Shown here: positions 53,401-61,199 of the stretch, one piece after another
How positions within the stretch are numbered: position 1 is the stretch's first letter
How the letters are laid out: the number at the start of each line of letters is the position of its first letter
DNA from: CADEED01 sp043747875
Lineage (GTDB): Bacteria; Pseudomonadota; Gammaproteobacteria; Steroidobacterales; Steroidobacteraceae
Direction: 5' to 3'
Assembly (NCBI GenBank): GCA_043747875.1
Contig: JAYTOI010000045.1
Span: 14,806 to 78,805 of the forward strand
Length of the DNA stretch: 64,000 nucleotides
The notes under the pieces: generated by a model
What the model saw: only the letters and a program-made list of their open reading frames with translations
Databases searched by the model: none
What the model was told of the DNA's origin: nothing
Made by a program: the position numbers and the translations under genes

Positions 53401-54183
53401 CCCGCCGAGCTCACGAACGCCGTGCTGCCGTCCGCGGACGAACGGCTCGTGGGCCCCACCGAGCGAGTAGAGAACGACCCGTTCCTGATCACGAGCGAGA
53501 TCACGATGACGCTGGGCGACGACGTCCACATCGCGACCTACGGACTCTCGGGCTATCTCACGGGTGGCATCACCGTGCACACGCAGCCGGACCAGCCCAG
53601 CCGCGCTTCGGGCGAGCTGCAGGTTCGCGAAGGCCAGTATGTGGCGCTGGCGCGCCAGCTGAATATCGAGCGCGGTCGCCTCATCTACAACGACCGCCTG
53701 CTCGCGGACCCGGCCATCGACATCCGGGCGGTCAAGATTTTCCCCGACGTGAAGGCCGGCGTGAACGTGCGCGGTAGTTTGCGCGAGCCGCGGTTGTCGT
53801 TCTTCTCGGAGCCGTCGATCCCGCAGTCGCAGATCGTGGGCATCCTGCTCGCGGGCTCGTCGCTCGACTCCGTGCAGCGCGGCGACCGCACGGGCACGGG
53901 TCGGCAGGAGGCGGTGGGCCAGGCGGCCGCGTGGGTTGTATCGGAGCTGGGCAATCGCATCGGAGTGCCCGGCATCAGCGTCGAGTCGGATTTGTCGAAC
54001 GAGACATCGCTGGTGCTCGGGCGATATCTGTCGCCGCGGCTGTACATGAGCTACGGCCTGTCGTTAGCGGAGACCATCAGCACGATCAAGCTGCAATACA
54101 CGCTCGACGAGCACTGGACCATCAGGACCGAGGCCGCCGGCAAAGATCGCGGTGCCGACCTCTTGTTCACCATCGAAAAATGA
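50437..54183 (+). CDS. tamB: Translocation and assembly module protein TamB
   Basis: A 1248-residue protein with one N-terminal membrane helix (KIVALILGSLIVLLLSFLAWVIY), as expected of TamB, anchored in the inner membrane and crossing the periplasm. The body is a long beta-taco of repeated strands. The C-terminal domain is the TamB (DUF490) signature, ending LSPRLYMSYGLSLAETISTI and YTLDEHWTIRTEAAG. Length matches E. coli TamB (1259). The ATG overlaps the tamA stop by one base and the alkB ATG overlaps its own stop by 4, so tamA-tamB-alkB form a tight operon. It moves phospholipid or nascent barrel proteins to TamA. Confidence 0.95.
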   Translation: MKRRLKIVALILGSLIVLLLSFLAWVIYTESGLRFAVARLPERLGKAVLHIEGVKGTIAGGFSATRVDIDSERSHVRVENGAASVNVWPLLVGRIAVRDARADIVFIEVKRRTRPPPQTPPRFLPRLLSVSARRAFAQRLVVIAPSGKRTEFNDVSGAGIVGNKSIRIFEANLVYGVLAARALGELRAADPMLLSGEATTRMLIEGQPEWRADATFDGDLVKLPLTGTLQEPFRADLRGELLDLSSAFHWTGVADVHNFDLRAFGAGGALGIISGRLDVGGEMNAFHARGPLSVPGLGAGPFDTVFEGYYANRVVNATRYEITHRATGGHITGEGTIETAQNGPKLLLHGDWNDLRWPLAQAFTAQTPQVFASPAGQYRLEGLWPYALTASGDLNVPRIDPMTVALNGALHKDHLAIDQMVVGAFGGSARLAGEARWTPEESWALKGAVRGFNPATLRPGFVGALDFDLDASGKPFGSDGDLDVAFGRIGGKLRGSVASGGGRVRKHGEEWSFDTLRFRAGTLAVAVDGELGGTRPLNLDFSVDADNLGLLLDGARGELHARGRIGGTAAAPVVRLTAQGSGLEREKLKIDKLGANVDVDWRGQRTSHADIALSRVSFGERGITQFNLVLDGTTASHALKVDALAGKTSLHLNGAGGFADGTWNGKVTNLIVDDTSNINLRLDAPAAVMASAGSFKLEALCLLGKIAKLCAEGSWSPGGWTAKADAHNLPISTLTAGLTPRVEYQGTLNATASVGATSGAPFTGEARLDLVDAAIRHKLASGRTDVITFGSGFVTARVEPEHVLAELRLDAAARGLIAGRMRADRTSGDLTAWPLRGQLQMATGELGFITLYLPAVDRASGHFDADLSFAGTVGRPNASGLIRLSGAELDLYQLNLALRGLEAQARIVSNNLEFSSSAQAGAGSLSSSGKIEWRDNLPYGDIRLKGENLKMVDVPEARIDASPDLDFHIAGRAMNIKGEVRLPLAHITPAELTNAVLPSADERLVGPTERVENDPFLITSEITMTLGDDVHIATYGLSGYLTGGITVHTQPDQPSRASGELQVREGQYVALARQLNIERGRLIYNDRLLADPAIDIRAVKIFPDVKAGVNVRGSLREPRLSFFSEPSIPQSQIVGILLAGSSLDSVQRGDRTGTGRQEAVGQAAAWVVSELGNRIGVPGISVESDLSNETSLVLGRYLSPRLYMSYGLSLAETISTIKLQYTLDEHWTIRTEAAGKDRGADLLFTIEK

Positions 54184-54827
54184 GCACGCTCGAGTTGCCG
54201 TTTGCAAACTCCGGCGCGCCCGACGCGGTGCCGCTTGGCGACGGCATCACGCTGTTGCGTGGTTTCGCAAGCGGCGCGCAGTTGTTTCCGCTCATCGAAG
54301 CGGTGGCCGCGCGCGCGCCGTTCCGTCATCTCGTGACGCCCGGCGGGCAGACCATGTCCGTCGCGATGACCAACTGCGGCCCGCTGGGATGGACCAGCGA
54401 TCGCAGCGGATACCGCTACAGCGCGCGCGATCCGCTCACGGATCGCGATTGGCCGGCGATGCCAACCGGGTTCATGACCGTGGCGCGCGAAGCGGCGACG
54501 TTGGGAGGATTTCCGGAATTCATGCCCGACGCCTGCCTGGTCAATCGCTATTCGCCAGGCGCGCGACTCACCGCGCATCGCGACGCCGATGAGCAGAATT
54601 TCACGCAGCCCATCGTGTCGGTGTCGCTGGGGCTGCCTGCGAGCTTCGCGTTCTACGGACTCACGCGCGGCGGCAAAGGTCGCGGCGTCACGCTGACCGA
54701 TGGCGACGTGCTCGTATGGGGCGGCCCGTCGCGGCTGGTCTATCACGCGGTGCGGCCGGTGAAGCCCGGCATTCATCCCATCACTGGCGGGTTCCGCTAC
54801 AACCTCACGTTCCGCCACGCGCGTTAG
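54180..54827 (+). CDS. alkB: Alpha-ketoglutarate-dependent DNA repair dioxygenase AlkB
   Basis: A 215-residue Fe(II)/2-oxoglutarate dioxygenase that removes methyl groups from 1-methyladenine and 3-methylcytosine in DNA or RNA. It matches the E. coli enzyme closely: TPGGQTMSVAMTNCG, GWTSDRSGYRYSA, PDACLVNRYSPGA, the metal-binding HRDADE (His ~133, Asp ~135), the second His in YHAVRP, and the RYNLTFR 2-oxoglutarate site near the end. E. coli has HQD in place of HRD. The ATG at 54180 overlaps the tamB stop. Confidence 0.97.
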   Translation: MSTLELPFANSGAPDAVPLGDGITLLRGFASGAQLFPLIEAVAARAPFRHLVTPGGQTMSVAMTNCGPLGWTSDRSGYRYSARDPLTDRDWPAMPTGFMTVAREAATLGGFPEFMPDACLVNRYSPGARLTAHRDADEQNFTQPIVSVSLGLPASFAFYGLTRGGKGRGVTLTDGDVLVWGGPSRLVYHAVRPVKPGIHPITGGFRYNLTFRHAR

Positions 54828-54830
54828 GTA

Positions 54831-55847
54831 ATGACGGGGTGGATTTCGCCACGCCCGGTCTTTACTCTGCGCTGCTTCCGCTGGTCGCCCTGCAAGTGGA
54901 TCAAATTGCTTAGTAGTCGAGCGCCGTCAGCAGTGCTACGAGACAGGGGCCATCTGTGTTTTCCGCCCTGGGCGGTGTGCGTGGCGACCTTGTTGCTGGG
55001 CAGCGGTTGCGGCACCCAGGCCAACGAATCGGAGCACGGGATGTTTTCCCTCTTCAAGAAGAAGAAAGCGAATGAAGCGGTGAGCACTGTGCACGCCGAG
55101 GTGGGCGCGCCTTTGGTACGCGAAGCCACGTTCTCGGCCGCGCCCGGAATTCCGATCGAGCCGGTCGCCGGCAGTGTCTCCACGTATTCCGTCGACGGCG
55201 TTCCACCGAACGCAAAGCTGGGCCCGAAATCGAGCGAGGCCGGCGCGAGCTCGGCATTCGTCGCCGCTGCGAGTGGCTCGCGCCCGGCGCTGGCGATCGT
55301 CAATGTTGCCTCCGACGGGCGCACCGAGCTCTGGGAGCTCTCGCCGCAGAACGCCTTCGCGCGCCAGCGCGCCGCGCAGTTCGACCCTGCGCAGGCGTCG
55401 TGGACTAACTACTTTGCCCACGACGTGGCCGTGCTGCCGGGCGATCTGCTGCTGGTCGGCCTGCGTTACCGCGAGCCACGCGTGAAGGAAGCGCTGTTCC
55501 TGTACGATGCCGCCGCCGGCACATTCCAGAACCTCGCCCCGTTCGCGACCAGTGGCCGGTTCTTCTCGGTCGCGCGGCCGAGTGCCGCTACCGCGTTGGT
55601 CCTCTACGCCACGAACAACACCCGCATCGCACCGGAGCGCTACTACCCCGCTCCCACGCGCGTGCTGCTCTTTTCGCCGCGCCATGCGCGCGGCATCACC
55701 GTGCTCGAACTCGCGCCGCAGGACGGCAGTGTCGATCGATGGACGGTGACCGGCAGGAAGCTGTGGATCGAGTCCACCGACAACCGCGATCTGACCGCAC
55801 CGCGCAAATTGGTCTGGTCGCTCGATCTGGCCAAACTACTGCCCTGA
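54831..55847 (+). CDS. Lipoprotein upstream of the lipase gene
   Basis: The frame from ATG 54831 gives 338 residues, but the real start is probably lower, for example TTG 54906 after AAGTGGA, because the hydrophobic part is FPPWAVCVATLLLGSGC with a lipobox. The mature part has MFSLFKKKKANE and then strands of a small beta-rich domain (PALAIVNVASDGRTELWELS, VLPGDLLLVGLRYR). It sits 34 bp before a class 3 lipase gene, the usual place for an immunity or chaperone-like lipoprotein in lipase-effector loci; that reading is inference. No family is recognised. Confidence 0.7.
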   Translation: MTGWISPRPVFTLRCFRWSPCKWIKLLSSRAPSAVLRDRGHLCFPPWAVCVATLLLGSGCGTQANESEHGMFSLFKKKKANEAVSTVHAEVGAPLVREATFSAAPGIPIEPVAGSVSTYSVDGVPPNAKLGPKSSEAGASSAFVAAASGSRPALAIVNVASDGRTELWELSPQNAFARQRAAQFDPAQASWTNYFAHDVAVLPGDLLLVGLRYREPRVKEALFLYDAAAGTFQNLAPFATSGRFFSVARPSAATALVLYATNNTRIAPERYYPAPTRVLLFSPRHARGITVLELAPQDGSVDRWTVTGRKLWIESTDNRDLTAPRKLVWSLDLAKLLP

Positions 55848-55881
55848 ACCGCATTCGCCCCCAAATATCGAGCAACCTCCC

Positions 55882-57219
55882 GTGGCAAACCCAGAAGACA
55901 CCCTGAGTCCGCAGATAGCGAGTTACATCGCGACCAACGCGTACTTCACGCTGGGCAACTGGTGCGACTACTCCCCGGATGCGCAGGACCTCAAGCCGCT
56001 CGGCGGCGTCGAGAACGGCTCCAGTATCCACAATCGCGTGCTCGGTCCGGGCGACGCCGGCAGAAACCAGCCCAAAACCGGCGACGCGAATCCGACCCTG
56101 GCATCGACGAGCCTCGCGAGCGCGAAACTCGGCGGCGTCCACACCGCGAAGACCGGCTTCAACGTGAACTCTGGTTTCGGCTACACACTCACCTATCGCG
56201 CGAACCGTCGCACGCACGTCGTCATCGCGATGCGCGGCACGCGGCCCGAGATGGCCGGCAAACCCGACCTGCTCACCGACGCGCGCGGCGCGCTTACGAT
56301 GTGCGGCGGCCTCGGCCTGGTGCACAAGGGATTCAAGGCGACCTTTGACAGCGTCCTGCCCAGCCTCGAGCGCGATAACAAGCTCGTGTTGAGCGCCGAC
56401 GTCGTGCACGTCGTCGGGCACAGCCTCGGTGGCGCCATCGCGACGCTCATCGCCGGGCACTATGCGGGACGCGGCAAGGCAGTTCGCCTGTACACGTTCG
56501 GCAGCCCGCGTGTCGGCGGCATGGGCTGCCACGTGCTCATCGAAAACCGCATCCGCAAGGAAAACATCTTCCGCGTCGCGCACGATCTCGATCCGATCTC
56601 GCTGATCGCTCCGTTTCCTTACATTCACGTGAATGGCCGCCGCAGGGACGAAAACAACATGACGCTGGCTTCGCCGACGTCGAAGCTCATCAGCACCGCG
56701 AACCACGACATGGCCGAGTACATCAAATCCGTGGCCGATTTGGACTGGCAAGGTGTGCGCAAGTCGTCGGCGCGGGTCGACAAGGACAACAGCCTGCTCG
56801 TGACGTGGATGCTGAACAAAGGCGAGGACCACAGCTGGGTGAAGGTTGCCTCGGTGCAGACCCTGTCCGTCCTTCTCAAGATGTTCAACCACGTGCTCAA
56901 AGCACTGAGCACCGCCGCCATCATCGCGGTCACCGCCATCGACTTGCTGGCCGAGATTCTCTACACCGGCCTCTACAAGTCCGCGCAGCTCGGTGGGATC
57001 ATCCTATCGCTGCTCGGCGACGCGGCCAGATGGGCTGGCGTGCAGATGGCGAAGGGAGCGCAGTTCACCGCGCAGATCATCGTCGCCATCCTTTCGAAGA
57101 TGCTGGCGACGATGCGCGAAGTGGCCGCCCATGCGATGGCCAATCCGGCCCGTTTCATCGCGCCGATCCCGCTCGTGATGGCCTCGAGCTGGGCGCTTCA
57201 ATCCGCCGGAGTGATTTGA
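55882..57219 (+). CDS. Class 3 lipase with hydrophobic C-terminus
   Basis: A 445-residue protein starting with GTG. The lipase 3 core is present: THVVIAMRGTRPE, the nucleophile elbow VVGHSLGGA with Ser181, LYTFGSPRVGG, an Asp in VAHDLDPISL and a His in TANHDMAEYI. After residue ~330 come several Ala/Leu-rich hydrophobic segments (AAIIAVTAIDLLAEILYTG, GGIILSLLGDAARWAG). There is no signal peptide. Class 3 lipases with such tails occur among type VI secretion effectors and intracellular phospholipases; neither role can be proved here. Its neighbours are a lipoprotein upstream and an acidic protein downstream. Confidence 0.85.
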   Translation: MANPEDTLSPQIASYIATNAYFTLGNWCDYSPDAQDLKPLGGVENGSSIHNRVLGPGDAGRNQPKTGDANPTLASTSLASAKLGGVHTAKTGFNVNSGFGYTLTYRANRRTHVVIAMRGTRPEMAGKPDLLTDARGALTMCGGLGLVHKGFKATFDSVLPSLERDNKLVLSADVVHVVGHSLGGAIATLIAGHYAGRGKAVRLYTFGSPRVGGMGCHVLIENRIRKENIFRVAHDLDPISLIAPFPYIHVNGRRRDENNMTLASPTSKLISTANHDMAEYIKSVADLDWQGVRKSSARVDKDNSLLVTWMLNKGEDHSWVKVASVQTLSVLLKMFNHVLKALSTAAIIAVTAIDLLAEILYTGLYKSAQLGGIILSLLGDAARWAGVQMAKGAQFTAQIIVAILSKMLATMREVAAHAMANPARFIAPIPLVMASSWALQSAGVI

Positions 57220-57227
57220 CGGGCGCG

Positions 57228-57809
57228 ATGGATCGCAAGGCGTTCTATCACCTGTACGTCAATCTCAACTCGCTCGTCGAGCTGGGTCTACGGCGGCGCG
57301 CGGCGCAACTGCTCGCGTCGCTGCCAGACTCCCCTCCCCCGCCGCAGATGACGGAGGAAGAGGCGGAGGCGCAGATGATGAAGTCGTTCGAAAATCTGGA
57401 CATGTCCGCGCTCGACCAGGTGTGGGAGAACCTCCGCCACACGCCGCTGGAGCTCGAGCAGATCGAAAAAGAAGCCACGGCGGGCCCACTGTCGCGCACG
57501 CACGAGCCGAGTGCCGACGCTGACGTTGACGTTGACGCCGAACCTGCGATCCCGAAGGGCGCCGACCTCGACGCGTACATGCAGCGCGCGTACACGTACG
57601 AGGCAGAGCTGCGCGAGCGCATCGACCGCCTGTTCGCCAAGGCCGACCTCGGCACGATGAGCCGGCAGCTCAGTGAGCTCGGCGGCCCGCAGTCCCCACT
57701 CACCGGGCAATTGACGGGGCCGCAGATGGCCGAATGGCTCGAGCGCGACGACGACCCAGTGCTGACGGATCTCGCCACCGGAATGCGCCGGCTGGATATG
57801 GAGGTCTAG
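57228..57809 (+). CDS. Acidic helical protein following the lipase
   Basis: A 193-residue protein starting at MDRKAFYHLYVNLN, 8 bp after the lipase stop. It is mostly helical and strongly acidic (TEEEAEAQMMKSFENLDMS, and DADVDVDAEP encoded by a small tandem repeat of GAC-GTT-type codons). It has no signal peptide. A chaperone or immunity role for the lipase is possible by position only. A TAGTTAG word overlaps its stop codon. Confidence 0.75.
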   Translation: MDRKAFYHLYVNLNSLVELGLRRRAAQLLASLPDSPPPPQMTEEEAEAQMMKSFENLDMSALDQVWENLRHTPLELEQIEKEATAGPLSRTHEPSADADVDVDAEPAIPKGADLDAYMQRAYTYEAELRERIDRLFAKADLGTMSRQLSELGGPQSPLTGQLTGPQMAEWLERDDDPVLTDLATGMRRLDMEV

Positions 57810-57820
57810 TTAGACGCCCC

Positions 57821-58678
57821 TCACTTCGAGGCGTGGAGCATCATATAGAGAGAATCGTTCCGAAACCCGTGGTTGTGGCGGGCGTATGCGTACTCCCACA
57901 ACAGCGGCGTGGAATACAACACCGTGCCGACCCCCGTGTCGAGATCGAGCGCGAGCACGATGCTGGCGGTGCAATCGGGGCCCAGATCGAGCCCGCGTGC
58001 CGGACACCAGCGCCAGACCTTGAACTTGCGGTCGGCCGCGGAGCCGCCGTCCACGCTGTCGCCCTCGAGCGTCTCGATGGACACCTGCCCGCGGCGGTAG
58101 TAGCCCGCCGGCCGGCCATATTTGAGGATGAGCTTGTCGAGCACGCGGTCATAGTTGGTGACGTAGTTGCGCGGCAGCCTTCCGAGCTGCTCCGTCGTCT
58201 CGCTATTGAACATGAGCTTCACGCCGCAGTACTTGTTGATGTCGCTGAAGTTCGGCGGCTCCTCTTGCTTGCGGCTCTTCCAGTTCGCGCAGAACTGATG
58301 GACGATCGGATAGAGCTCGAGTTCGTCTTCGGGCGCGTAGCGCAGACCCTGCGATTCGATCGAATACTCCGACAGCACGTAGAAGCCGCCGCCTTCGTAC
58401 TTGGTCCAGAGAGTCATGAGCGCCGCGTCGCTGCAATCGGTGCCGCCGATGCAGCGGAATTCGGTGTCCCTGAGCACCGGCCTCATCCATGCGGCGGCGA
58501 TGCCCAGCGGCTGTTCGGGTAGTTTGTCGAAGGTCGAGCGCAGCTCGCCCCACTTGTGGCCGAAGAGCCCCGTGGGCGGCACGTACTTCACCTGCTTGGG
58601 TTTGCCGACGACCTGCGTGGACGGGGCGAGCGCGAGCAGGGCCGCAGCGCACAGACCGGTGAGTAGCTTCCTGATCAT
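57821..58678 (-). CDS. Secreted protein of unknown function, paralog 1
   Basis: A 285-residue secreted protein (signal peptide IRKLLTGLCAAALLALAP, AAGGAAGGA before the ATG). It shares its whole length with the next gene: KYVPPTGLFGHKWGELRSTF, GGFYVLSEYSIESQGLRYAP, a six-Cys pattern (FRCIGG, FCANW, KYCGVKL, RWCPARG, PDCTAS), and the C-terminal TVLYSTPLLWEYAYARHN. The family appears periplasmic and beta-rich; it is not recognised. It ends 11 bp from the convergent acidic-protein gene. Confidence 0.8.
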   Translation of the reverse strand: MIRKLLTGLCAAALLALAPSTQVVGKPKQVKYVPPTGLFGHKWGELRSTFDKLPEQPLGIAAAWMRPVLRDTEFRCIGGTDCSDAALMTLWTKYEGGGFYVLSEYSIESQGLRYAPEDELELYPIVHQFCANWKSRKQEEPPNFSDINKYCGVKLMFNSETTEQLGRLPRNYVTNYDRVLDKLILKYGRPAGYYRRGQVSIETLEGDSVDGGSAADRKFKVWRWCPARGLDLGPDCTASIVLALDLDTGVGTVLYSTPLLWEYAYARHNHGFRNDSLYMMLHASK

Positions 58679-58705
58679 GTCAGTCCTTCCTTGATACACA
58701 GGCGT

Positions 58706-59575
58706 TCACTGGCGGGCGTGCAGCATCCTGAAGAACCGGTCGCCCTTGAACCCATTGTTCTGGCGCGCGTACGCGTACTCCCACAGCAGCGGCGTGGAGT
58801 ACAGCACCGTGCCGGCGCCGGTCGCGGGGTCGAGCGAGAGCGTCACGCTGGCCGGACAGTTGGTGTGAAAACCGCGATCGCCCGCCGGACACCAGCGCCA
58901 GATTCTGAAGCGGCGTTCACCGGCTTCGCTCGAATCGCCCTCGAGCGTTTCGATGACGACCTGCCCGCGCCGCATGAAACCCTCCGGCCGGCCGAATTTG
59001 CCGAGCAACTTCTCCAACACGCGGTCGTAGTTGGTCACGTAGTCGGCCGGGAGCTTCTTGAGCTCCTCGCGCGTTTCGCTCTGGAACATGAGCCGCATGC
59101 CGCAGAACTTGTTCATCTGGTCGAATTTCGGCGGCGGCTCGCGCTTGAGGGAGAACCAGTTCGCACAGAATTGATAGATGACCGGGTGCAGCACCACCGG
59201 CTCCGATTCGCCGAAGCGAAAGCCCTGCCCCTCGATCGAGTATTCAGACAAGACGTAGAAGCCGCCGGATTCGTATTCCCTGCGCAGCGTGTTCAAGGCC
59301 TGCTGGAAATCGCAGCCGGCGACCGCGCCGTTCATCGTGGGACCCAGGGCCACTGCCGGGTTGCACGTGAAACTCGTCTCCTTCACCGTCTTCCCCAACC
59401 AGGCCGCACCGACTCCCACGGGTGTCTCGGGCAACCGCTCGAAGCTCGTGCGCAGGTCGCCCCAGTGGTGGGCGCCGAAGCCCTCGGGCGGCACGTATTT
59501 GATTTTCTTGGGGTCGGCGGCCTGCGCGGTGAAGCAGAGCAGCGAACATGTGAGTAGTAAGGTGAGTCTCGGCAT
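58706..59575 (-). CDS. Secreted protein of unknown function, paralog 2
   Basis: A 289-residue secreted protein (signal peptide MPRLTLLLTCSLLCFTAQA). It aligns end to end with the downstream paralog: KYVPPEGFGAHHWGDLRTSF, GGFYVLSEYSIEGQGFRFGE, YVTNYDRVLEKLLGKFGRPE and LYSTPLLWEYAYARQN. Cys positions match apart from one or two. The gap to paralog 1 is 27 bp, and the start lies 3 bp after the YiiX-type gene stop, so the three genes look like one operon on the minus strand. Confidence 0.82.
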   Translation of the reverse strand: MPRLTLLLTCSLLCFTAQAADPKKIKYVPPEGFGAHHWGDLRTSFERLPETPVGVGAAWLGKTVKETSFTCNPAVALGPTMNGAVAGCDFQQALNTLRREYESGGFYVLSEYSIEGQGFRFGESEPVVLHPVIYQFCANWFSLKREPPPKFDQMNKFCGMRLMFQSETREELKKLPADYVTNYDRVLEKLLGKFGRPEGFMRRGQVVIETLEGDSSEAGERRFRIWRWCPAGDRGFHTNCPASVTLSLDPATGAGTVLYSTPLLWEYAYARQNNGFKGDRFFRMLHARQ

Positions 59576-59578
59576 CGT

Positions 59579-60190
59579 TCAGTCCGTATGAATAGTTTGG
59601 AGCAGCTCGGAATCGAAAACGGCAACCGGAGAGATTACGGGTTCTTCCAAAGGAATCAATTTTCCGTAACGCTCGCGCAGCTTGGCCTGCACCAGCGGGT
59701 CTTCGAGATCGAAGTCGCGCAATCTCTGCTTCGCGCCCAGCTCGATGCCCAAAGCCTGGTGATACAGCTTCCAAACCAGTTCGGAGCAGTAAATGCGCTC
59801 ATTCGACCACTCGAAGTACAGGTCGTAGGAAAGTCCCTCGAAGGCTTTCGCATCGGAGCGCAGCCTGGCCAGCTGGCCTTCACGGATGACGCGCCGCAGG
59901 CGCCGCACCACGTACTGGGCATTGGCGCCGCGCGCAATCCAACGGTCGAGCGGTGTGTACCGTACGGTTTCAACGGCTTCGAACACGTACGGCTTGCCGC
60001 CGTGGAACAGCACGATGCCGACGTGACTGTACGGTGAATGCGTGGCGCGCTGGATGGCCTCGCTCTGCCGCGATCGCGAAGTCTGAAAGACGAGGTCGCC
60101 GTCGCGCAGCGGTTCGCGCGCGATTGCCGCGCCGGCCAACAGCATCAGCGGCGCAGCGAGCGTCGTGAATCGCGCGAACATGGTTGCCAT
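59579..60190 (-). CDS. YiiX/YebB-like permuted papain-fold peptidase
   Basis: A 203-residue secreted protein (start ATG 60190 behind GGGAG; the longer frame upstream is unsupported). The mature part has the permuted NlpC/P60 pattern of the YiiX (DUF830) family: His56 in SPYSHVGIV, then E71, and the catalytic Cys135 in RIYCSELVW. Such enzymes are lipid-binding or amide hydrolases of the envelope. It lies 3 bp before the secreted paralog pair, which suggests they act together. Confidence 0.85.
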   Translation of the reverse strand: MATMFARFTTLAAPLMLLAGAAIAREPLRDGDLVFQTSRSRQSEAIQRATHSPYSHVGIVLFHGGKPYVFEAVETVRYTPLDRWIARGANAQYVVRRLRRVIREGQLARLRSDAKAFEGLSYDLYFEWSNERIYCSELVWKLYHQALGIELGAKQRLRDFDLEDPLVQAKLRERYGKLIPLEEPVISPVAVFDSELLQTIHTD

Positions 60191-60304
60191 TTTTCTCCCG
60201 CTCACGATCGTCGGACCGCCGGCTCGTGAATCCGTTCGACTCATGTCGCCGCAGCCGGCGACTGCACCTATGATGCCGGGTCCGGTACCCGCGCGATTCC
60301 TGCC

Positions 60305-60610
60305 ATGCACTTCCTGCTCTTCTATACCTATGTCCCCGACGTGCTCGAGCGCCGCCCGCAGTTTCGCGGCGCGCACCTGGCGCATGCCCGCGCGGCCCTC
60401 GCGCGCGGCGAGCTCAAGCTTGCGGGCGCGTTCGCCGGCCCGGTGGACGGTGCCGCGCTGTTCTTCGAGGCGGAATCGAAATCCGTGGTAGAGCGCTTCG
60501 CGGCCGCGGATCCCTATGTGAGCGGCGGCCTGGTCACGAAGTGGACGGTCCGGGAATGGACCACCGTCGTCGGCGAGTCCGCCGCGCATCCGCTGCCGCC
60601 CGGCCTGTAA
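60305..60610 (+). CDS. YCII-related protein
   Basis: A 101-residue cytoplasmic protein of the YciI-like fold (MHFLLFYTYVPDVLERRPQ, then HLAHARAALARGELKLAGAF, DGAALFFEAES). The family has a ferredoxin-like dimer; the His/Asp pair usually seen is represented by HLAH. The function is unknown in most bacteria. It stands alone between the divergent YiiX-type gene and the arginine operon. Confidence 0.88.
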   Translation: MHFLLFYTYVPDVLERRPQFRGAHLAHARAALARGELKLAGAFAGPVDGAALFFEAESKSVVERFAAADPYVSGGLVTKWTVREWTTVVGESAAHPLPPGL

Positions 60611-60681
60611 CGCGTCCGACATCCCGACAGAGTAACTAACCAGACCCGGTCCGCGGCGGGGCCACGCGGTCGTTGACCGTC

Positions 60682-60720
60682 TCTGCATTTTTATGCATTA
60701 TTCGAAAACTTTATTCACGG
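60682..60720 (+). promoter_or_regulatory. Tandem ARG boxes before argR
   Basis: TGCATTTTTATGCA (60684-60697) fits the ArgR operator consensus TGAATWWWWATTCA within the variation seen in E. coli boxes. Three bases later a second, weaker 18-mer carries the right half-site ATTCA (60713-60717). Two boxes with 3-bp spacing is the classical ArgR arrangement. The box covers the first ATG (60693), which is why the downstream start of argR is preferred. Confidence 0.8.
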
Positions 60721-60734
60721 ATGGATTCATTTCC

Positions 60735-61193
60735 ATGCTGACCGACCATCACCGCGAGGCGCGTCGCACCGCCATCGTCCGCCTGCTGCGCCATGCCCCG
60801 GTGCGCCGGCAGCTCGAGCTCGTGCGCCTGCTGAAGCGCGAGGGCCACGAGGTCACGCAGTCGTCCATCAGTCGCGACCTGCGCGAGCTCGGTGTGCTCA
60901 AGCATCACGACGGCTACGTGTTGCCCGAGAGCGCTGAAAACGCTTCTCGAACGCAGGAAAAGTTCTCGGCCGTCGCGCAATTCGTGCGCGAGGTACGCAC
61001 CGCCGGACCGTCCATCACCGTCGTGAAGACCACCATCGGCTCGGCCGGCAGCGTCGCCGCCGCCATCGACAAGGCCGGTTGGAGCGAGGTTGCGGGCACG
61101 GTCTCCGGCGACGATACGATTTTCATCGCCACGGCCGACGCGCGCGTCCAGGCGCGGGTGCTCGAGCGATTGCGCGACGCTTTTGGAGTTTGA
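60735..61193 (+). CDS. argR: Arginine repressor ArgR
   Basis: A 152-residue transcription factor that, with arginine, represses arginine-biosynthesis genes. Its winged-helix N-terminus carries QSSISRDLRELGVLK (recognition helix) and the C-terminal hexamer/arginine domain carries SAGSVAAAIDKAGWSEVAGT and SGDDTIFIAT (arginine-contact region). Length is close to the 156 of E. coli. ATG 60735 (MLTDHH) is chosen because the earlier ATG 60693 lies inside the operator. It is the first gene of the arginine operon, so it controls its own transcription and that of argG. Confidence 0.95.
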   Translation: MLTDHHREARRTAIVRLLRHAPVRRQLELVRLLKREGHEVTQSSISRDLRELGVLKHHDGYVLPESAENASRTQEKFSAVAQFVREVRTAGPSITVVKTTIGSAGSVAAAIDKAGWSEVAGTVSGDDTIFIATADARVQARVLERLRDAFGV

Positions 61194-61199
61194 ATAAAA

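Noticed and set aside
51063..53777. 904-codon plus-strand frame within tamB
   Set aside because: It overlaps tamB in another frame and is composed of Arg/Ala/Gly runs; TamB has clear family features.
57518..57541. Short tandem GAC/GTT codon repeat in the acidic protein gene
   Set aside because: It is too short to be more than a low-complexity coding stretch.
60693..60734. Upstream ATG for argR
   Set aside because: It is inside the ARG box and has no ribosome site; starting there would put the operator inside the gene.
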